A stretch of DNA of 42,560 nt from Aeromicrobium sp. (GCA_025965435.1 JAOPWZ010000101.1:1-42560), one strand, 5' to 3'. Counted from the first letter of the stretch, positions 8,877-17,466 are shown. Translations and numbers: made by a program. The notes: generated by a model not told the origin, from the sequence alone.

Positions 8877-9292
8877 ACCTGGCCCAGGTCGTCGGCACCG
8901 AACGCGTCGGGCAGGACCTCGGTCATCGTCTTGACGCCGCTCGGCGTCATGAGCTGCATGTCGGGGCCGCCGTTCTCCCACAGGAGCTGACGGCACCGGC
9001 CGCACGGCATCAGCGCCGCTCCGCGAGAGTCGACACAGGCGACCGCGATGAGGCGGCCCCCGCCGGTCGAGTGGAGCGCCGAGACCATCCCGCACTCCGC
9101 GCACAGGGCCACGCCGTAGGCCGCGTTCTCGACGTTGCACCCGAGCACGACCCGGCCGTCGTCGACGAGCCCGGCCACGCCGACCTTGTAGTTCGAGTAC
9201 GGCGCGTACGCGCGTCCCATGACCTCGGTCGCGTACTTCGTGAGCGACGCCCAGTCGATGGGGTCGTCCGGTCCGTTGATGCCCAGTGCCAT
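8873..9292 (-). CDS. cdd: Cytidine deaminase, homotetrameric type
   Basis: Converts cytidine and deoxycytidine to uridine and deoxyuridine. 139 residues, the short tetrameric form with three cysteine zinc ligands: CAE (Cys64, catalytic Glu66) and PCGRC (Cys97, Cys100). CNVENAAYG (52-60) is the substrate-ribose loop. The ATG at 9290-9292 has GGGGA 8 nt ahead and lies 16 nt after the permease stop. A GTG at 9317-9319 would add nine residues but overlaps the permease end and has its purine run directly against the codon, so I prefer the ATG. Its stop overlaps the P450 GTG. Confidence 0.95.
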   Translation of the reverse strand: MALGINGPDDPIDWASLTKYATEVMGRAYAPYSNYKVGVAGLVDDGRVVLGCNVENAAYGVALCAECGMVSALHSTGGGRLIAVACVDSRGAALMPCGRCRQLLWENGGPDMQLMTPSGVKTMTEVLPDAFGADDLGQV

Positions 9293-9308
9293 CAGATGTC
9301 CCCGGCCA

Positions 9309-10556
9309 CTAGCCCGCACTTCCCTTTCGATACGTCTCGCCGTCCGCCGCAGGCATGCGGAGCCGCTGCGCTCCGAGGGCCAGCACGAACAGGGTCGTGA
9401 CGTAGGGCGTCATGACCGTGAACTCACGCGGGACGGAGTCGGTCGACAGGAACCAGGCGAGCACCGCGAGACCGGCGATGGTCACGGCGACGGCCCCCCG
9501 CACCTGCCGACGGTAGGCGCGCAGGGCTGCGAACGCCAGCAGCCCGAGGGCGACCAGCAGCAGCAAGGAGTGGACGGACTGCGTGTCGCGCAGACGCAGC
9601 GAGTCGGTGTACCCGAAGGTCAGCGCCCCGGCCAGCAGCCCGCCCGGACGCCAGTTGCCGAAGATCATCGCGGCGAGGCCGATGTAGCCACGACCGCCGG
9701 TCTGACCCGTGCTGAACCCGCTCGACGCCACGAGTGCCAGGAAGCCACCGCCGATGCCGGCGAGCGCACCGGAGATCAGCACCGCCACGTACTTGTAGAA
9801 GTACACGTTGACGCCGAGGGTCTCCGCCGCCTGCGGGTTCTCGCCGCACGAGCGCAGCCGCAGGCCGAAGGACGTGCGCCACAGCACCACGGCCGACACC
9901 ACGACGAGGGCGAAGACCAGCAGGCTCAGCGTCGAGATGTTGGTGGTCAGGGCTTGGATGAAGGAGGCGATGTCGGAGACGAAGAACCAGTGCTTGTCGG
10001 CGATGGTGTTCGCGAGGTCCGAGACCCCTGGGATCGTGATCTGCGTCGGCGCCTCCAGCCCGTTGAGCTGCCGGGGGCCGCCGCCCTCGTACTCCGGGAA
10101 GATGGCCTCGGCGAGATACGTCGCCGTGCCGGCGCCGATCAGGTTGATGGCCACGCCCGAGACGATGTGGTCGACGCCGAAGGTGACCGTCGCGACGGCG
10201 TGCAGCAGTCCGCCGACCAGCCCCAACAGCGCGGCGCCGGCGATGCCGACCCACGGGCCGTAGTGGTAGGTGAAGAACGCCGCACCCCATGTGCCGAGGA
10301 TCATCTGCCCCTCGAGGCCGATGTTGACGACGCCGGCCCGCTCCGCCCACAGACCACCGAGGGCGGCCGCGAGGATCGGGCAGGTGGCGATGATCGCCGC
10401 ACGGATCGTACCGGCCGCTGTCAGGTCGTCGGTGTCGGTGACGATGCGGACGAACGAGACGAGGCCGATGCCGATCAGGCCGATGTAGAGCCAGCTCTTG
10501 CTGAGCCGCTCGACGACGCCGCGCTTGCGGGGCGTCGTGGTGGTGGTCGTGCTCAT
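9309..10556 (-). CDS. ABC nucleoside importer, permease (BmpC/NupQ-like, BPD_transp_2)
   Basis: Second membrane subunit of a BMP-type nucleoside importer, 415 residues with about ten hydrophobic segments. The family motif VNIGLEGQMILGTWGA lies in the first third. The N-terminus has a run of six threonines (MSTTTTTTPRKRG) before the first membrane segment. The C-terminal part beyond about residue 330 adds further segments, making it somewhat longer than typical 300-residue relatives. The ATG shares 4 nt with the stop of the other permease (10553-10556). With its partner permease, two-domain ATPase and lipoprotein it should import nucleosides that cdd, deoA and add then break down. Confidence 0.9.
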   Translation of the reverse strand: MSTTTTTTPRKRGVVERLSKSWLYIGLIGIGLVSFVRIVTDTDDLTAAGTIRAAIIATCPILAAALGGLWAERAGVVNIGLEGQMILGTWGAAFFTYHYGPWVGIAGAALLGLVGGLLHAVATVTFGVDHIVSGVAINLIGAGTATYLAEAIFPEYEGGGPRQLNGLEAPTQITIPGVSDLANTIADKHWFFVSDIASFIQALTTNISTLSLLVFALVVVSAVVLWRTSFGLRLRSCGENPQAAETLGVNVYFYKYVAVLISGALAGIGGGFLALVASSGFSTGQTGGRGYIGLAAMIFGNWRPGGLLAGALTFGYTDSLRLRDTQSVHSLLLLVALGLLAFAALRAYRRQVRGAVAVTIAGLAVLAWFLSTDSVPREFTVMTPYVTTLFVLALGAQRLRMPAADGETYRKGSAG

Positions 10557-11644
10557 GCCGTCGCCTCCGTCGTGGGAGCCAGCTCACGGCTGACGGCCCG
10601 TTGCTCGAGCCTCGTGCGCCAGCGACGCACGACCTCGTACGTGACGACGACCGCGAGGACCGCGACGCCCTGGGTGATCTGGACGATGCTCGGCGAGACG
10701 TCGGTGCCGAAGGTGAGGTCGTTGGACTTGACCGACAAGAAGGCGAACAGCAACGCGCCGAACAGCATGCCGACCGGCCGGTTGCGGCCGAGCAGGGCGA
10801 CCGCGATGCCGAGGAATCCCAGCCCCACCTGGAAGGACGTGCCGTAGTTGCGGGCACCGCCGAAGAAGGCCGGCATCCAGATGAGTCCGGCGACGCCGCC
10901 CGACAGCATCATCGAGATCAGGATCATGCGCTTGGGGTTGATGCCGCTCGCCAGCGCTGCGCTCTCGGACTGCCCGCTCGCCCGCAGGTCGAAGCCGAAC
11001 CGCGTCTTGTTGAGCAGGACCCAGAAACCGACCCCGACCAGGACCGCGATGATCGCCAGGGTCCAGATCTCGCCGTCGCGGTCCTCGAAGGGCGCGAAAC
11101 CGCCGACGGAGGTGCCGGGCTCGATGTTCTTGGTGTGGACGCTGTTGCCTTCCTTGACCCCGTAGTTGTTCAGGAAGTAGCCCACCAGCGTGATCGCGAT
11201 CGAGTTGAGCATGATCGTGGAGATCACCTCGCTGACGCCACGGGTGGTCCTGAGGACACCGGCGATACCGGCCCAGATCGCGCCCACGGCCATCGCCACG
11301 ATGATCGCAGCGAAGACATTGGCCCAGCCGCTCAGGTAGGCCGCCCCCGCGAACGAGGCGGCGGCGAACGAGGCCAGCGTGTACTGGCCCTCCAGGCCGA
11401 TGTTGAACAAGCCCATCCGGAAGCCGATGGCGGCCGCGACGGCGGCGATGTAGATCATCGCCGTCTGGTTGACGATGTCGACCCGCAGGCGGGGCTTGGG
11501 CACCTCGAACATCGTCGACCAGAAGTCGCCGGGCGAGCTGCCCACGGCGGCGATGACGATCGTGGTGACCACGATGCTGAGCAGGATCGCGATGGCCGGC
11601 GCGAGCAGGCTCATGCCGATCGAACGCACGTCGAGACGACTCAT
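10553..11644 (-). CDS. ABC nucleoside importer, permease (BmpB/NupP-like, BPD_transp_2)
   Basis: First membrane subunit of the importer, 363 residues, largely hydrophobic with about eight to ten membrane segments. The conserved FNIGLEGQYTLASFAA motif matches the equivalent motif in its partner permease, as expected of a heterodimeric channel. A hydrophilic stretch (NNYGVKEGNSVHTKNIEPG) is probably an extracytoplasmic loop. The start ATG shares 4 nt with the ATPase stop (11641-11644), and its stop shares 4 nt with the next permease. This equal spacing should keep the subunits in fixed ratio. Confidence 0.9.
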   Translation of the reverse strand: MSRLDVRSIGMSLLAPAIAILLSIVVTTIVIAAVGSSPGDFWSTMFEVPKPRLRVDIVNQTAMIYIAAVAAAIGFRMGLFNIGLEGQYTLASFAAASFAGAAYLSGWANVFAAIIVAMAVGAIWAGIAGVLRTTRGVSEVISTIMLNSIAITLVGYFLNNYGVKEGNSVHTKNIEPGTSVGGFAPFEDRDGEIWTLAIIAVLVGVGFWVLLNKTRFGFDLRASGQSESAALASGINPKRMILISMMLSGGVAGLIWMPAFFGGARNYGTSFQVGLGFLGIAVALLGRNRPVGMLFGALLFAFLSVKSNDLTFGTDVSPSIVQITQGVAVLAVVVTYEVVRRWRTRLEQRAVSRELAPTTEATA

Positions 11645-13152
11645 GCCGCCTCACCTCCGGTCATCGCGGCGCCGAGGTCCTGGGGCGTGACCTGGGCGGG
11701 GTCGAAGGTGCCGACGAAGCGTCCGCGCAAGATGACCTGGATCGTGTCGGACAGGCCGATCAGCTCATCGAGGTCGGCGGACACCAGCAGCACCGCGAGC
11801 CCGGCCCGGCGGGCGTGCTTGATGTGGCCCCAGATCGCTGCCTGGGCGCCGACGTCGACGCCACGGGTGGGGTGCGAGGCGATCAGCAGCACGGGGTCAC
11901 CGCTCATCTCGCGACCCACGATGAGCTTCTGCTGGTTGCCGCCGGACAGCGCCCGCACGGGGGTGTCGATGCCCGGTGCGCGCACGTCGTAGTCGCGCAC
12001 GATGCGCTCGGTGTCCTGGCGGGCGCCCTTGCGGTTGATCCACGGGCCCTTGACGCTGGGTGCCTTGGTCTGGTGGCCCAGGATGCGGTTCTCCCACAGC
12101 GGGGCCTCCAGCAGCAGCCCGTGGCGGTGCCGATCCTCCGGGACGTAGCCGATGCCGGCCTCCCTGAGCTGGCGCGTGTGCCAGTGCGTGACGTCCTGGT
12201 CGCCGAGCATGATGCGTCCCGACGTGGGGATGCGCATGCCCATGATCGTCTCGACCAGCTCGGACTGGCCGTTGCCCTCGACGCCGGCGATGCCCAGCAC
12301 CTCGCCGCGGCGGATGTTCAGCGACAGGCCGCTGAGGAGGTCGCGGCCGAACTCGTCGGTGAGCGTGATGTCCTGCAGCGACAGCTCGACCGTCTCGGTG
12401 ACCGTCGACTCGGCGGTCTCGGGCGACGGCAGCTCCGAGCCGACCATCAGCTCGGCCAGCTCGTGCTTGGTCGCGGTCCGCGGATCGGCCGTGCCGACCG
12501 TCGTGCCACGCCGCATGACCGTGATGTCGTCGGCGATGTCGAGCACCTCGTCGAGCTTGTGCGAGATGAACAGCACCGAGTTGCCGGCGGCGGTGAGCTC
12601 GCGCAGGTTGACGAACAGGGCCTCGACCTCCTGCGGCACGAGGACCGCCGTCGGCTCGTCCAGGATGATGATGCGGGCCCCGCGGTAGAGCACCTTGGCG
12701 ATCTCGAGCCGCTGGCGCGCTGCCACGCCGAGCTTCTCGACGAGCACATCGGGATCGAGGTCGAAGCCGAAGCGGTCGGAGATGCGGCGGATCTCGGTCC
12801 GCGCGCCGTCACCGATGCCGTGCAGCTTCTCGGCACCGAGCACCATGTTCTCCAGCACGGTCAGGTTGTCGGCCAGCATGAAGTGCTGGAAGACCATGCC
12901 GACGCCGGCCTCGATCGCCTCGGTCGGCGACTTCAGGACGACGCCCTTGCCCTCGATCGTGATCGTCCCGTCGTCGGGCCGCTGCACCCCGTAGAGGATC
13001 TTCATCAACGTCGACTTGCCGGCACCGTTCTCGCCGATCAAGGCGTGAACCGTTCCGGACCGGATCGTCACGTCGACGTCCTGGTTGGCGATGACACCGG
13101 GGAACCGCTTCCCGATGCCCCGCAGCTGCACCGCATCAACGGCAGACGGCAC
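11641..13152 (-). CDS. ABC nucleoside importer, two-domain ATPase (BmpA/NupO/RbsA-like)
   Basis: Energises the importer. Two ABC cassettes in one chain of 503 residues. Cassette 1 has an intact Walker A GENGAGKST (about 40-48) and Walker B IIILDEPTAVL but a degenerate signature (LGVAARQ). Cassette 2 has a degenerate Walker A (GVEGNGQSE, no lysine) but a good signature LSGGNQQ (402-408), and its Walker B region reads LLIASHPTRGVD. Such complementary asymmetry is normal in sugar/nucleoside importers and leaves one hydrolytic site. I chose GTG 13150-13152, which has GGGAG about 5 nt ahead; a GTG two codons upstream abuts the purine run with no spacing. A long stem-loop separates it from the lipoprotein gene. 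Confidence 0.93.
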   Translation of the reverse strand: MPSAVDAVQLRGIGKRFPGVIANQDVDVTIRSGTVHALIGENGAGKSTLMKILYGVQRPDDGTITIEGKGVVLKSPTEAIEAGVGMVFQHFMLADNLTVLENMVLGAEKLHGIGDGARTEIRRISDRFGFDLDPDVLVEKLGVAARQRLEIAKVLYRGARIIILDEPTAVLVPQEVEALFVNLRELTAAGNSVLFISHKLDEVLDIADDITVMRRGTTVGTADPRTATKHELAELMVGSELPSPETAESTVTETVELSLQDITLTDEFGRDLLSGLSLNIRRGEVLGIAGVEGNGQSELVETIMGMRIPTSGRIMLGDQDVTHWHTRQLREAGIGYVPEDRHRHGLLLEAPLWENRILGHQTKAPSVKGPWINRKGARQDTERIVRDYDVRAPGIDTPVRALSGGNQQKLIVGREMSGDPVLLIASHPTRGVDVGAQAAIWGHIKHARRAGLAVLLVSADLDELIGLSDTIQVILRGRFVGTFDPAQVTPQDLGAAMTGGEAA

Positions 13153-13203
13153 GGACACTCCCTACACGACGTTCTTGACTCGATGAGCCAGGGGCTAGAT
13201 GAG

Positions 13204-13246
13204 GACGAACCCGGGCTGAACGCTACCGCGCCAGCCCAGGTTCGTC
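13204..13246 (-). terminator. Stem-loop between lipoprotein and ATPase genes (attenuator or mRNA stabiliser)
   Basis: Arms 13204-13218 and 13232-13246 pair over 15 bp with one G-U wobble in the minus-strand RNA, around a 13-nt loop. No U-tract follows. Such hairpins after the binding-protein gene often let the solute-binding protein be made in excess over the transporter, by partial termination or by blocking 3' decay. The pairing is seen directly; the role is inferred from position. Confidence 0.6.
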
Positions 13247-13267
13247 GTCAGGGACATCTCTTGCAGG

Positions 13268-14347
13268 TTACGGCTTGGTCGGAACCTCGATCTCGCCGCT
13301 GATGATCTTGTCCTTGTATCCGTCGATGTCAGCCGTGAGCTCCTCGATGACCGAGTTGGCCGTGGAGTAGCCGACGCCGTCCGCCTTCAGGTCGTAGACC
13401 TTGTAGCTGACCAGCGGCTTGCCCTCGTCGATCGACTTCGCGAAGTCGAACGTCGCCGTGTCGACACGCTTGAGCATCGACGTCAGGATGAAGGGCTTCT
13501 GAGCAGCCGTCGCCGTGAGGTACTGGTCGGAGTCGACACCGATCGCGAAGTTGCCCTCGCCGGCCTCGACCGCTGCGTCGAAGACACCCGAGCCCGAGCC
13601 GCCGGCAGCGTGGTAGACCACGTCGGCGCCCTTGTCGAACTCGCCTGCCGCGGCGGCCTTGCCACCGGCCGGGTCACCGAAGCCCTTGAGGTCCGACTCC
13701 TGGATGTACGCGACCTCGACCTTGATGTCCGGCTTGGCCGCCTTGGCGCCCGCCGCGTAGCCGGCCTCGAACTTCTGGATGAGCTCGTTGTTGACGCCAC
13801 CGACAAAGCCGATCGTGCCCGTCTGGCTCTTCGTCGCGGCAGCGACGCCGACCAGGAAGGAGCCCTGCTCCTCGGCGAATCCGAGGTACGCGACGTTGTC
13901 GTTGGCCTCTTCGTCGGGGTCGAAGCCGTCGATCACGGCGAAGTTGACCTCGGGGAAGTCAGGAGCGACCGCGTTGACCGACTCGCTGTACGCGAAGCCG
14001 ACGCCGACGATCGCCGTGGCGTCGTTCTCGGCCATGTTGCGCAGACGATCCTCGCGAGCGGACTCCGCCTCGCCGTCGGTCGCCTCGCCCTCGATGCAGG
14101 TGGCGTCGAACTCGTCGACAGCCTTCTCGAGGCCGGCGTAGGCCGAGTCGTTGAACGACTGGTCGCCGCGGCCGCCGACGTCGTACGCCAGACCGATCTT
14201 CGGGCCGTCGCCGTCAGCGGTCTTGCAGACATCGTCACTGGCAGCGGGCTTGTCGCCTCCGCCACCTTCGCTGTCGCTTCCGCCACAACCCGCGAGCGTG
14301 AGCGCGGCGACGGCGGCAACAGCGGAAAGCTTGGTCAATCGACGCAA
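13268..14347 (-). CDS. BMP-family nucleoside-binding lipoprotein
   Basis: Extracytoplasmic substrate-binding protein of the importer, anchored by lipid. From the TTG at 14345-14347 it has 359 residues: a basic start MRRLTKLS, a hydrophobic stretch, and the lipobox LAGC with Cys21 as the lipidated residue, then a Gly/Ser/Asp linker to about residue 35. The rest is the PnrA/BMP fold (KIGLAYDVGGRGDQSFNDSA, GVGFAYSESV, VIDGFDPDE, GVDSDQYLTA). The TTG start is picked because GAGGAGG sits 4 nt ahead; an ATG further upstream (14381-14383) would put 12 residues before the charged N-region. It is the first gene of the nucleoside operon and probably its most highly expressed. Confidence 0.92.
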   Translation of the reverse strand: MRRLTKLSAVAAVAALTLAGCGGSDSEGGGGDKPAASDDVCKTADGDGPKIGLAYDVGGRGDQSFNDSAYAGLEKAVDEFDATCIEGEATDGEAESAREDRLRNMAENDATAIVGVGFAYSESVNAVAPDFPEVNFAVIDGFDPDEEANDNVAYLGFAEEQGSFLVGVAAATKSQTGTIGFVGGVNNELIQKFEAGYAAGAKAAKPDIKVEVAYIQESDLKGFGDPAGGKAAAAGEFDKGADVVYHAAGGSGSGVFDAAVEAGEGNFAIGVDSDQYLTATAAQKPFILTSMLKRVDTATFDFAKSIDEGKPLVSYKVYDLKADGVGYSTANSVIEELTADIDGYKDKIISGEIEVPTKP

Positions 14348-14511
14348 AATTCCTCCTCGATACGGAGCCGGGCAGCCCGGCACTCGAGTCCGACCCTAAT
14401 CTCCCGGGAGGTGGTTCGGGAGGGCGATGACGGTAATCGGGGCCCCCGTAACCGTATCTTCACCTCACGCGACCGAGGCCGCCTGCGGCCGAGCGTCGCG
14501 GGACGCTGCCG
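14348..14511 (-). promoter_or_regulatory. Promoter/leader region of the nucleoside operon
   Basis: This 164-bp gap must carry the promoter of the importer operon. Visible structure: a small hairpin GCCGGG-CAG-CCCGGC near 14369-14383, an imperfect palindrome of about 22 bp around the GGGGCCCC core near 14434-14455 that could be an operator, and two GC hairpins (14477-14490 and 14492-14507, the latter AGCGTC/GACGCT) just after the amidohydrolase stop that may end its transcript. No clear -10/-35 pair stands out, so I do not place the start site. Confidence 0.35.
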
Positions 14512-15705
14512 TCAGACAGGTTCGCTGCGCCAGGTGGAGACGGCAGCCATCGCGAGCACCTTGGCGCCCACGGCGATGGCCCGCTCGTCGATGCGCAGGT
14601 TGCCTTGGTGCAGGTCGTACGTCGGACCGTCGGGCGTCCGGGTGCCGAGGCGTCCCATCGAGCCGGGCACCGCCTCGACGTACCAGGCGAAGTCTTCACC
14701 ACCGAGGCTCTGGGCGGTCGACGCGACGCCGCCCGGGCCCACGGCCTGCGTCACGGCCTTGCGCATGATCTCGGTCGCCACGAAGTCGTTGACGACGGGC
14801 GGGACGCCGCGCGTGTACGTGACGTCGGCGCTGACCCCGAAGGGCTCGATGATGTCACTGATGAGCCCCCGCACGAGGTGCTCGGCCTGGTGCCAGGCCG
14901 CGGCGTCGAGCATGCGGAGGGTTCCGCTGAGCGTGCCGGTCGACGGGATGACGTTGGACGCGTTGCCGGAGTGGATCTGTCCCCAGACCATGCTGGCGCC
15001 CGCGCGCGGGTCGAACCGCCGCGACAGGACGGCCGGCAGCTGGGTCAGCAGGTTGCCGAGCGCGAAGGTGAGGTCCTCGGTCAGGTGGGGCCGCGACGTG
15101 TGCCCGCCGCGCCCGCTCAGGGTCACATGGATCTGGTCGGAGGCCCCGGTGATGGGGCCCTCGCGCAGGCCGACCTGGCCGACGTCGAGCGACGGGTCGC
15201 AGTGCAGCGCGAAGATACGGGAGACCCCCTTGAGGGCGCCCGCGGCGAGCAGCTTCAGGGCGCCGCCGGGCATGACCTCCTCGGCGGGCTGGAAGATCAG
15301 CCGGACCCGCACCGGGAGCCGGTGCTCGGCGTGGGCGTGGGCCAGTGCGACGCTGGCGCCGATCAGCGCCGACACGTGCACGTCGTGACCGCAGGAGTGC
15401 GAGGCACCCGGGACGGTCGACCGCCAAGGATCCTGGGAGGTGTCCGCGACCGGCAGCCCGTCCAGATCGGCGCGCAGGGCGACGATGGGCCCCTCGGCGG
15501 GCCCGATGTCGGCCATCAGCCCGGTGCCCTCGAACCGCTCGTACGCGATGCCGTTCTTGTCCATCCACATCGCGACGACGTCGGTCGTGCGCTCCTCCTG
15601 CCACGAGAGCTCGGGATAGGCGTGCAGGTCGCGCCGGACCTCGATCAGGTCGGGCGTGATGACGTCGACGGAGCGTGCGAGCGTCTCGTAGAGGGGCGTG
15701 GACAT
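14512..15705 (-). CDS. M20 family amidohydrolase (N-acyl amino acid / hippurate hydrolase-like)
   Basis: Zinc-dependent amidohydrolase of the M20D group, 397 residues. Metal-site motifs are visible: LRADLDGLPV (77-86), SHSCGHDVH (102-110, with Cys105, His107, His110), FQPAEE (138-143, catalytic Glu) and GGEDFAWY near the C-terminus. The dimerisation/lid domain lies between, with RGGHTSRPH. Members cleave N-acyl or aryl amino acid amides, and the substrate cannot be read from sequence. The ATG at 15703-15705 lacks a strong ribosome site. It lies 15 nt after the MFS gene and ahead of the nucleoside operon, so it may be co-transcribed with marR-MFS. Confidence 0.87.
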   Translation of the reverse strand: MSTPLYETLARSVDVITPDLIEVRRDLHAYPELSWQEERTTDVVAMWMDKNGIAYERFEGTGLMADIGPAEGPIVALRADLDGLPVADTSQDPWRSTVPGASHSCGHDVHVSALIGASVALAHAHAEHRLPVRVRLIFQPAEEVMPGGALKLLAAGALKGVSRIFALHCDPSLDVGQVGLREGPITGASDQIHVTLSGRGGHTSRPHLTEDLTFALGNLLTQLPAVLSRRFDPRAGASMVWGQIHSGNASNVIPSTGTLSGTLRMLDAAAWHQAEHLVRGLISDIIEPFGVSADVTYTRGVPPVVNDFVATEIMRKAVTQAVGPGGVASTAQSLGGEDFAWYVEAVPGSMGRLGTRTPDGPTYDLHQGNLRIDERAIAVGAKVLAMAAVSTWRSEPV

Positions 15706-15720
15706 TCGTTCAGGATATCC

Positions 15721-17019
15721 TCAATGCACATCGACGCTGTGGACGTCCGCTCGCCGGGCACTCCTCCAGCGCAGCTCGCGCAGGGTGTTGCGCAGCTCCT
15801 CGCGCTCGGTGTCCTGGTTGCGGTAGAACCAGGCGGTCGCCGCGGCGATGCCGATCAACGTCACCGCCCCGCCACCGATCAGCATCCAACGGGCACCGAA
15901 GGTCTCGCCGACCCAGCCGATCAGCGGCGCACCGATCGGGGTGCCACCCATGAACACCATCAGGTACAGCTCGGCGACCCGGCCGCGCATCATGGGGCTC
16001 GACGTCAGCTGGATCGTGGCATTGGCGGACGTGATCATCGTCAGCGCGCAGAGCCCCAGCAGCGGCAGGACCGCGGCGAACGTGACGTACGTCGGCATCA
16101 GTCCCGCGACGATCTCGGTGACGCTGAACGCGGCTCCGGCCAGCACGACGAAGCGCAGCCGGGGGCGTTTGCGGCGTGCGGCCAGCAGGGCGCCGGCCAG
16201 CGACCCGATCGCCATGATCGAGGCGAGCAGGCCGTACTCCCCCGCTCCCTTGCCGAACACGTCGGTGGCCATGAGCGCGCTGGTCATCTGGAAGTTCATG
16301 CCGAACGTGCCGACGAAGAACACACAGGTCAGGATCAGCACCAGGTCGGGGCGCGATCGCACGTACGAGATGCCGTCGCGGACCGCGTGCTTGCGGGTGC
16401 CCGTGACCTCCGAGGGGGTGAGCTGCCGGGCGTCGAGCAGCTGCAGCGACGTCAGCACCGCGAGATAGCTGAACGCGTTGATCAAGATGACCCAGCCGGC
16501 CCCCGCGACACCCGAGCCGAGGGCCGCGATCAGCAGGCCGGCGACGGCCGGGCCGATCATGCGGGCGAGGTTGAACGACGCGGAGTTCAGGGCGACGGCG
16601 TTCGACAGCTCCTTCGAGCCGACGATCTCGACGACGAACGACTGCCGCGCGGGGGCGTCGAAGGCCGTGCCGATGCCGAACAGGAAGGTCAGGATGTAGA
16701 CGTGCCACGCCTCCACCGCGCCGGTGACCGCCAGGACGCCCAGCAGCGCCGCGGGTATCGCCATCGCGACCTGGGTGCACCGCAGCACCGTGCGCTTGGG
16801 CACCCGGTCGGCCACGACCCCTGCGATGGGAGAGAACAGCAGGGCGGGCAGCAGCTGCAGGCCCGTCGTGACGCCCAGCGCCGTGCCGCTGCCGGTCAGC
16901 TGCAGCACCAGCCAGTCCTGGCCGATGCGCTGCATCCAGGTGCCGGTGTTGGAGACGATCGCGCCGATGATGTAGATGCGGTAGTTGCGCACCGCCAGGG
17001 CGCTGAACGTGGGGCTCAA
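15721..17019 (-). CDS. Major facilitator superfamily exporter (MFS_3, enterobactin-exporter-like)
   Basis: Twelve-segment membrane transporter of 432 residues, probably an efflux pump. WMQRIGQDWLVLQLTGSGTALG near the N-terminus, the motif A-like loop GVVADRVPKRTVL, and FDAPARQSFVVEIVG after segment 4 are characteristic of the EntS/TetV-like MFS_3 group. The start is TTG at 17017-17019, which shares TTGA (17016-17019) with the marR stop. Start codons further upstream would lie well inside marR and add a non-hydrophobic, Arg-rich extension. Tight coupling with marR suggests that the MarR protein represses this pump together with itself. Confidence 0.87.
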   Translation of the reverse strand: MSPTFSALAVRNYRIYIIGAIVSNTGTWMQRIGQDWLVLQLTGSGTALGVTTGLQLLPALLFSPIAGVVADRVPKRTVLRCTQVAMAIPAALLGVLAVTGAVEAWHVYILTFLFGIGTAFDAPARQSFVVEIVGSKELSNAVALNSASFNLARMIGPAVAGLLIAALGSGVAGAGWVILINAFSYLAVLTSLQLLDARQLTPSEVTGTRKHAVRDGISYVRSRPDLVLILTCVFFVGTFGMNFQMTSALMATDVFGKGAGEYGLLASIMAIGSLAGALLAARRKRPRLRFVVLAGAAFSVTEIVAGLMPTYVTFAAVLPLLGLCALTMITSANATIQLTSSPMMRGRVAELYLMVFMGGTPIGAPLIGWVGETFGARWMLIGGGAVTLIGIAAATAWFYRNQDTEREELRNTLRELRWRSARRADVHSVDVH

Positions 17020-17426
17020 CGCTCGGCGAGCCGTTCCATCAGCGCGGCAGCCTCCGCCAACGTGGAGCGTTCGGCGGTCGTGAGCTCGGCCAGGCGCTGC
17101 GACAGCCACTGGTCGCGGCGGTCCCGTTCCCGAGCGAGCACGGCCTCGCCCTGCTCGGACAGTGACATGAGCACCTGGCGGCCGTCGTCGGGGTGCGGGG
17201 TGCGGATCGCGAGGCCCTCGTCGACCAGGCAGGTGAGCGTGCGGGTGATGGACGGCGGCCGGACCCGCTCGTGGGCGGCGATCGCGCTCGGCGTGGCGGG
17301 CCCGATCTTGACGATCGTGCCCAGCACCGACAGCTGCGTCGGCGTCAGGTCGGACTGCCGCTCCTGACGGAGGCGGCGGTTGAGGCGCGCCACCGCGCGG
17401 GCCAGCTGGTGGGAGTCGGTGGGCAT
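17016..17426 (-). CDS. MarR family transcriptional regulator
   Basis: Winged-helix repressor, 136 residues from the ATG at 17424-17426. The recognition region (TPTQLSVLGTIVKIGPATPSA then RVRPPSITRTLTCLV) and the wing ending in DDGRQVLMSLSEQG are typical MarR features, with long helices at both ends for dimer formation. An ATG six codons upstream (17442-17444) lies inside the inverted repeat that looks like the operator and has no ribosome site. By contrast, a TATGCT box sits 7 nt before the chosen ATG and would give a leaderless mRNA. Directly coupled to the downstream MFS gene. The inducing ligand is unknown. Confidence 0.88.
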   Translation of the reverse strand: MPTDSHQLARAVARLNRRLRQERQSDLTPTQLSVLGTIVKIGPATPSAIAAHERVRPPSITRTLTCLVDEGLAIRTPHPDDGRQVLMSLSEQGEAVLARERDRRDQWLSQRLAELTTAERSTLAEAAALMERLAER

Positions 17427-17430
17427 CTCG

Positions 17431-17456
17431 TTAGCATACGTCATTACCCATGCTAA
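17431..17456 (-). promoter_or_regulatory. MarR operator overlapping marR promoter
   Basis: A perfect inverted repeat TTAGCAT / ATGCTAA with a 12-bp spacer sits immediately upstream of marR. On the minus strand TATGCT (a -10 match, 7 nt from the marR ATG) overlaps one arm, and a weak -35 (TTTAGT) lies 17 bp away, over the other arm. A dimer bound here would block RNA polymerase, the usual MarR autorepression layout. The repeat is seen directly; binding is inferred. Confidence 0.6.
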
Positions 17457-17466
17457 CTAAAGGGAT

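Noticed and set aside
8877-9140. N-terminal extension of the P450 upstream of its GTG
   Set aside because: The 88 extra residues lie entirely over cdd, are Arg/Gly-rich, and would break the 4-nt overlap pattern.
11641-13152. Loss of function in the second ATPase cassette (no Walker A lysine)
   Set aside because: Degenerate paired cassettes are normal in the RbsA/NupO-type ATPases, so this is not decay.
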